Part shown: piece by piece, positions 55,560-64,000 of the stretch
How positions within the stretch are numbered: position 1 is the first letter of the stretch
Layout: each line of letters begins with the position of its first letter
Origin: Dasypus novemcinctus
Lineage: Eukaryota > Chordata > Mammalia > Cingulata > Dasypodidae
Length of the DNA: 64,000 bases
Direction: 5' to 3'
Assembly: GCF_030445035.2 (NCBI RefSeq)
Contig: NC_080698.1
Span: forward strand, 7,612,038-7,676,037
The notes under the pieces: model-generated
The model's input: only the letters and a program-made list of their open reading frames with translations
The model's database searches: none
What the model was told of the DNA's origin: nothing
Position numbers and translations under genes: made by a program

Positions 55560-55706
55560 CTGAGGACAAAGGCAGGCACAGGTTCCAGGGGGCGGGGTCG
55601 TCGGGGCGGCACAGGAGGTGGAGCGGGGCGGGTGGCACAGAGGAGGACAGCGGGCCCGGGGCTGCGGAGGTGGCAGCGGGGCTTGGGGGGGGCCTGGGGC
55701 TCTCAC

Positions 55707-59736
<4,030 letters not shown>

Positions 59737-59813
59737 GGGGGCTGGGAGCACAGAGAGGGAGGTGGAGAGAAGGATGCAGGGGGAAGGTGAGCGAGCCTCC
59801 GGTAGCAGCGGGA

Positions 59814-59891
59814 CCTTTATCCCTCAGGGCAGCTCGTGACCCCACCCCACCCCACCGTGCACAATGGGACAGGGCCATAAAAGGCCATTGG
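59814..59891 (-). promoter_or_regulatory. MYL3: MYL3 core promoter with CArG and CCAAT boxes
   Basis: On the minus strand, reading toward the gene: CCAATGG (59,891-59,885), then a perfect CArG box CCTTTTATGG (59,884-59,875), then a TATA-like GATAAAGG (59,821-59,814), about 80 bp before the ATG. CArG boxes bind SRF and drive cardiac and slow-muscle genes, including MYL family members. Transcription would start near 59,785. Confidence 0.7.
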
Positions 59892-60184
59892 CCAGGCTCA
59901 GGGGCTATTTCGGGGCATTGTTCAGGCTCAGGAATGGGGCTGGGGAGAGGGAGGGCTCTCGGTGCCGTCCAGTCACCTGTTGGGGGGGCGGGGGAGGGGA
60001 GCTGGACACACACTCACACTCACAAGCACAGCGATGCACAGGGTCGACTAGTGGGCGGTGGGGAAGGCTGCACAGCGTGTGTGCCGCGCACCGTGCTGGA
60101 TGGGCAGGCGTGGGATGGCCTGGGCCCTGCTGGGCTAAACCGCCCTTCGCAGGGGAGCTCCTGTGCCTCTGCCCACGCGCGTCC

Positions 60185-61085
60185 GGGTGTGTGGCTCCGT
60201 GTGTGTCTGCGTCCATGCGTGGGTCCAGCCGGGGGTGTCTGGGTTTTTATGTGTGTGCAGGTCTCTGTGGGGGGGATGGCCTGTGTGTATCTTTGTGTCG
60301 TTGGTGGATGGGGTCTGCGTGTTTTCATGTGTGTGTGTGTCTGGGCGACATGCCTCTGATTACGTGGGTGTTGTCTCTGTGTGCCTGTATCTAGGTGTGC
60401 ACGTGTGCCCGAGTCTGTGTGCGTCCCTGTGTGTTTCTCTGTGTGTCTGTACACGTGCCCAAGCCTGTGTGTGTCTCTGTGTGTCTCTATCTCTGTGTGT
60501 CTCTGTGCATCTCTGTCTCTCTGTGTGTCTTCTGTGCATCTCTGTGTGTCTCTCTGTGCATCTGTGTGTCTTTATGTCTGTGTGTGTGTTTCTGTGTGCA
60601 TCTCTCTGTGTCTTTCTGTGCATCTCTGTGTGTCTGTGTGTCTCTGTGTGTGTCTGTGTCTCTGTGTGTGTTTCTGTGTGTGTCTCTGTGTGTATGTGTA
60701 TGCATCTCTGTGTCTCTCTGTGTGTCTTCTATGCGTCTCTGTGTGTCTCTTGTGTGCGTCTGTGTCTTTGTGTCTCTGTGTGCATCTCTGTGTGTCTCTG
60801 TGCATCTCTGTGTGTCTCTGTGTGTGCCTCTGTGTGCATCTCTGTGTGTCTCTGTCTCTTTGTGTGTCTCTCGTGCGTCTCTGCGTGTCTGTGCATCTCT
60901 GTGTATGTGTCTCTGTGTGCGTCTATGTGTCTCTGTGTGCATCTCTATGTCTGTGTGTCTCTCTGTGTGTCTCTGTGTGTGTCTCTGTGTGCATCTCTAT
61001 GTCTCTGTGTGTCTCTCGTGCGTCTCTGCATGTCTGTCTTTGCGTCTGTGTGTGTGTGTCTCTGTGTACGGCTGTGGGTATTCTG
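60185..61085. repeat. TGTCTC/TGTGTCTC microsatellite, about 0.9 kb
   Basis: An irregular array of TGTGTCTCTGTGTG, TGCATCTCTGTG and similar units from about 60,185, purest between 60,420 and 61,070. Stop codons are rare in several frames, which creates long artefactual open frames (up to 458 codons). It lies about 0.3-1.3 kb upstream of the MYL3 promoter. Confidence 0.92.
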
Positions 61086-62790
61086 TGTGTTGCGTCTGGG
61101 GTTTAGAAGTATCCTGAGGGTCTGTCTCTCAAGCAGCTGCAGCTGGAGCCCTGGGCCCAAGGGGTGGCCCGGGAGGGAGCAGCGTGGGCGTCTCGGGGCA
61201 GTCACCCGCCCTGCCGGCCCGCCTGGCCCGAGGCGGCTTCTCAAGGTCCCCCCGGCTCCCTCCTGCCCCTTCCACCGCCCCCGTGACCCCTTTCCCCGGC
61301 AGCCCTTTGTACAGGCCCCCGCTCCGCTCGGCCGCTCCTGGCTCAGCCCCACTGCCCCCTCCTCCGGGACACGCCCCTGGTGCGGTGCCCACCGCCCCCT
61401 GCCCTGCGAGGCTCTGGATCTGAGGGATCCCAGGGACCTGGTGGGTGTCACTCCCCAGCGCCCACCCCCGGCCCCCCCTTGGCAGATGGCACACACCACT
61501 CAGGGAGGAGGCGGGCGGTGGGACACCCAGGTGGCCTGAGGTCCCCCGGGCCCAGAGCTGGGGGGACATCTTGCACACACATTGGGCTCCCCTTCCTGCC
61601 CAGCCTCTAGGCCCGGGGGTTGGGAAGGAGGTGCTTCTGGATATTTCTGAGTGCCTGGAGCCTTTGATAGAAACTTCAGAGGCAGTGCCCCCCCTACTGG
61701 CCCCGGGGGGGTTTCCGGGGTGTAGACGGGGGCTGCGGCCAGAGCTGAGGAGGATTTGCGGGGGCCTCTGCCGGGGGTCCCCCAGCCGCCTTCCTACTGG
61801 GCCCAAGGGCTCTCCCATCCTGTCACTTGGCCCGTGCTCAGGGGTCAGCGTCTGAGCCGGAGCCAGGACGCCTCCCGGCAGGGCCCGGGGACATTCCTCC
61901 CTCATCTGGACGGCAGAGCTCCACATCTGGAAATCTGACAGCCTCCGGGCTGGGGGGAGAGGGGCGGGCGAGTTTTTCACTTTTCTTCCAGATGTTTGGC
62001 AACAGCATTGAGAAAGAAAGGGGAGGGGGCTCCACAGAGTCAGCCGGAGAAGGAGACCACCAGGAGGGGACACACCGCGGGAGCCCGTGGCCCTCAGGAC
62101 ACCTGGCCCTGGACACCCCACAGGCCCAGCCAGCCGCGGGGACGGCCGGGAAGACCTGCCCCCACTTGCAGGGGGACGCCTGATCCCCCGCCCATGGCTT
62201 TCACCCCCACACAGCGGCCGTCCCCTGGGAACCACAGGACATCAGACTGAATGGGGGGGTAGTGGCATGGGCCTCCCGGCCTCAGTTTACCTCGGCACAG
62301 GAAGCGCAAGCTCGCGCAGCCCACCTGAGCCACAGCAGGGTCACCTCCCTGCCAGTGTGCGTGCGTTGGCGGGGAGCGCCTCGGGCCCGTCCCTTGTGCC
62401 CAGAGCAGCTGTGGTTCCGCAGCGGGACAGGGTGCCCAGAGCCGTCCACACCCCACCAGGGCCCCAGCAGGGCCTGGGGCCTGGCAGCGCATCCCAGGGC
62501 CCAGCCCACACCCTGAAAGCTACGGCTAATGCCCAGCCTCTGCGGGGGTCAGGCCAGAGCCCGCCCCCCCCCACAACAAACCACGCCTTCGCAGAGCCAG
62601 TGCCCTTGACCCCCAGCAGGACCGGGTGGGGAGTGGGCCTCAGGGACAGGCCCCACCAGGGCCTGACGCTCATGTCTCTCTCCCAGGTCCAGCCCGAGTC
62701 TGTCTGCAGGGCCTAGGGGGCCGGCCCCCTCCGTTCCCCCCAGCCCCAGGCCCTGAGTCGTGGCCTGGTCCATGGATGTGCACATCTATC
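61086..62790. other. GC-rich upstream flank of MYL3, no gene seen
   Basis: No exon of PTH1R or any other known gene is recognised. Open frames are long on both strands because of GC content. Confidence 0.45.
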
Positions 62791-62792
62791 CG

Positions 62793-62845
62793 CCATCCAG
62801 GGCCTAGAACAGAGCCTGGTACACACTAAGCACTCAGTAAGTGTA
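62793..62845 (+). repeat. MIR-type SINE fragment
   Basis: CAGGGCCTAGAACAGAGCCT followed by GGTACACACTAAGCACTCAG matches the conserved MIR segment. Confidence 0.75.
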
Positions 62846-62994
62846 CAGACACATGCCCCAAGCATCACAGTGTACCACCTCGCACAGGGGTGCTGGAACC
62901 CCTCACCAAGCCCCAGCCCCAGAGTGGGGTGTGGGGACCTGGGGGACGGCACTGCCCACTGACCCCCGGGAGCTCTGGTTGCCTCTGCGGCTCT

Positions 62995-63330
62995 CAGGGC
63001 CTGCCCCTGCCCCTCCTTTGCTCCCCCCCTCCCCTGCTCAGGCCTGCTCCCCCTGCCCCTCCTCTGCCCCCCCCCCCAGCTCAGGCCTGCCCCTGCCCCT
63101 CCTCTGCACCCCCTAGGCCCCCGACTCACGCCTGCTCCCCCTGCCCCTCCTCTGCCCCCCCCCCAGCTCAGGCCTGCCCCTGCCCCTCCTCTGCACCCCC
63201 TAGGCCCCCGACTCACGCCTGCTCCCCCTGCCCCTCCTCTCCCCCCCCCCCCCGCTCAAGCCTGCTCCCCTGCCCCTCCTCTGACTGCCCCCCAGGCCTG
63301 CTCCCCCCGCCCCTCCCCTGCCCGGCCTCG
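62995..63330. repeat. C-rich minisatellite
   Basis: Units of CTGCCCCTGCCCCTCCTCTG repeat throughout. A higher-order block of about 115 bp containing CACCCCCTAGGCCCCCGACT and CACGCCTGCTCCCCCTG occurs twice (about 63,080-63,195 and 63,170-63,260). Runs of C separate the units. Confidence 0.85.
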
Positions 63331-63639
63331 GAGAGCCTCCTCAGCCTAAAGTGCAGTGGCCTGTCCTTGGCCGCTGAGACAAGCCAGCAGGGGGCGCAGA
63401 AGGGATGCCACCCGGCATTTGGACTCTGCACCGGGGACTCCAAACTCGGACCCCAGGACTCACATCCAGACTCCAGGCTCAGAACCAGCATCTGAACGCC
63501 TGGCCCAGAACCCGGAACCCAGAACCTAAACGCAGGGACAGAGACCAGGCTGGGGCGCAGGCCCAGGTTCCGGCAGAGAAACCCTGACCCAGACCGCCAA
63601 GCCCAGGACCCCAGCCCCAAGCCCGGGCAGGGGCTGGCT

Positions 63640-63960
63640 GCCAGCGGCACGGCCTGCTGCTGCGGGGGCGGGCGGCCCGGGGCAGGGGGCATGGGCAGGC
63701 GGCAGGGCCGGGTGGCGCTCGCAGGAGCCAGTGTCTTTATTCTTTACGAGCAAGAACCCTGCAAGCGCCAGAGCGTGGCGGCCACGTGGAGGCGGCAGCA
63801 GGGCGGGGCGCGGCCTGGCTGCCCCCCGGGCCCAGGAGGGCAGGGGCAGCTCCCCACGTGCCCTGTCCCGGCGGCCGCAGGCTCCACGGGCCGCCCGGCC
63901 TGCCCCGGCCCGCCCCTCCTGGCCCACGGCCCCTGGGCTGGGACGCAGGCCCACACTTCC
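63640..63960. promoter_or_regulatory. CpG-rich right edge with minus-strand AATAAA
   Basis: Dense CG dinucleotides reach almost to the end of the window. Within it an AATAAA on the minus strand (63,741-63,736) follows an open frame, which could mark the 3' end of a minus-strand transcript entering from the right, or be chance. No known coding motif is visible. Confidence 0.35.
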
Positions 63961-64000
63961 CGGAGGAGTCGAGAACGCGGCCTGGGCCAGACCCAGAGCT

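Noticed and set aside
60163-61539. 458-codon plus-strand open frame (and two overlapping ones of about 240 codons) rich in Val, Cys, Leu and Ser
   Set aside because: It is a translation of the TGTCTC microsatellite, which lacks stop codons in several frames. The reverse strand gives His/Thr/Asp-rich frames for the same reason.
61129-62235. 368-codon minus-strand open frame upstream of MYL3
   Set aside because: GC-rich low-complexity composition and long overlapping open frames on the other strand; not similar to PTH1R or any family known to me.
62995-63330. CRISPR-like array
   Set aside because: The repeats are contiguous C-rich minisatellite units without unique spacers, in a mammalian genome.
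63500-64000. First exon of PTH1R
   Set aside because: Expected further right by gene order, but no PTH1R signal peptide or coding exon is visible before the window ends.

Overview
This is mammalian nuclear DNA, most likely from an armadillo (Xenarthra, Dasypus or a close relative). The main evidence is at least a dozen copies of a tRNA-headed SINE with the DAS-SINE layout: a head beginning GGAAGCxGAxxTGGC, an internal GGTTCAAAC box B and an A-rich tail, often flanked by clear target-site duplications. The species assignment is an inference from that repeat family; no organelle or marker gene is present. Two protein-coding genes are supported, both on the minus strand: a five-exon trypsin-like serine protease of the PRSS42/PRSS44 testis group (28,431-32,816) and MYL3, the ventricular/slow-muscle essential myosin light chain (coding exons 55,721-59,736). 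Their order and orientation match the human 3p21.31 block PRSS42 - MYL3 - PTH1R, so PTH1R would be expected beyond the right edge.

Region 1, about 1-26,400, is a gene-free, repeat-on-repeat graveyard. It holds a minus-strand L1 (829-3,475), a plus-strand L1 (about 4,375-7,225), and then a nested stack. The stack is an L1 (7,226-7,888 continuing at 20,582) split by a nearly complete ERV-L (class III) provirus (7,889-20,581, minus). That provirus has two LTRs, a primer-binding site, a polypurine tract, gag/pro/RT/RNase H/integrase and a dUTPase. It is itself split by a deleted class I ERV (13,021-18,593) with its own LTR pair, and that one is split by SINEs, one of which carries a further SINE. 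Right of the stack are three successive L1 3' ends, an L1 whose 5'UTR is joined directly to its ORF2 region, a processed EIF1 pseudogene split by a SINE, and a probable solo LTR.

Region 2, about 27,300-33,200, holds the serine protease gene with a CpG-rich first exon. All five coding exons have GT/AG borders and compatible phases, giving a 320-residue protein with an intact catalytic triad, ten pairable cysteines and a hydrophobic C-terminal tail. Region 3, about 33,200-41,160, is AT-rich with SINEs, decayed L1 and an LTR. Region 4, about 41,160-55,300, is GC-rich intergenic DNA with SINEs, MIRs, a CpG-rich block and simple repeats; I recognise no gene there.

Region 5, about 55,340-59,900, is MYL3: 198 residues, six coding exons and a probable noncoding last exon, with a CArG box and CCAAT box upstream. 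Beyond it lie a 0.9-kb TGTCTC-type microsatellite, a C-rich minisatellite and a CpG-rich right edge. I found no convincing undescribed biological system. The items most worth a second look are the nested ERV stack, the intact protease whose human counterpart is broken, the ORF1-less L1 and the EIF1/SINE/L1 composite.
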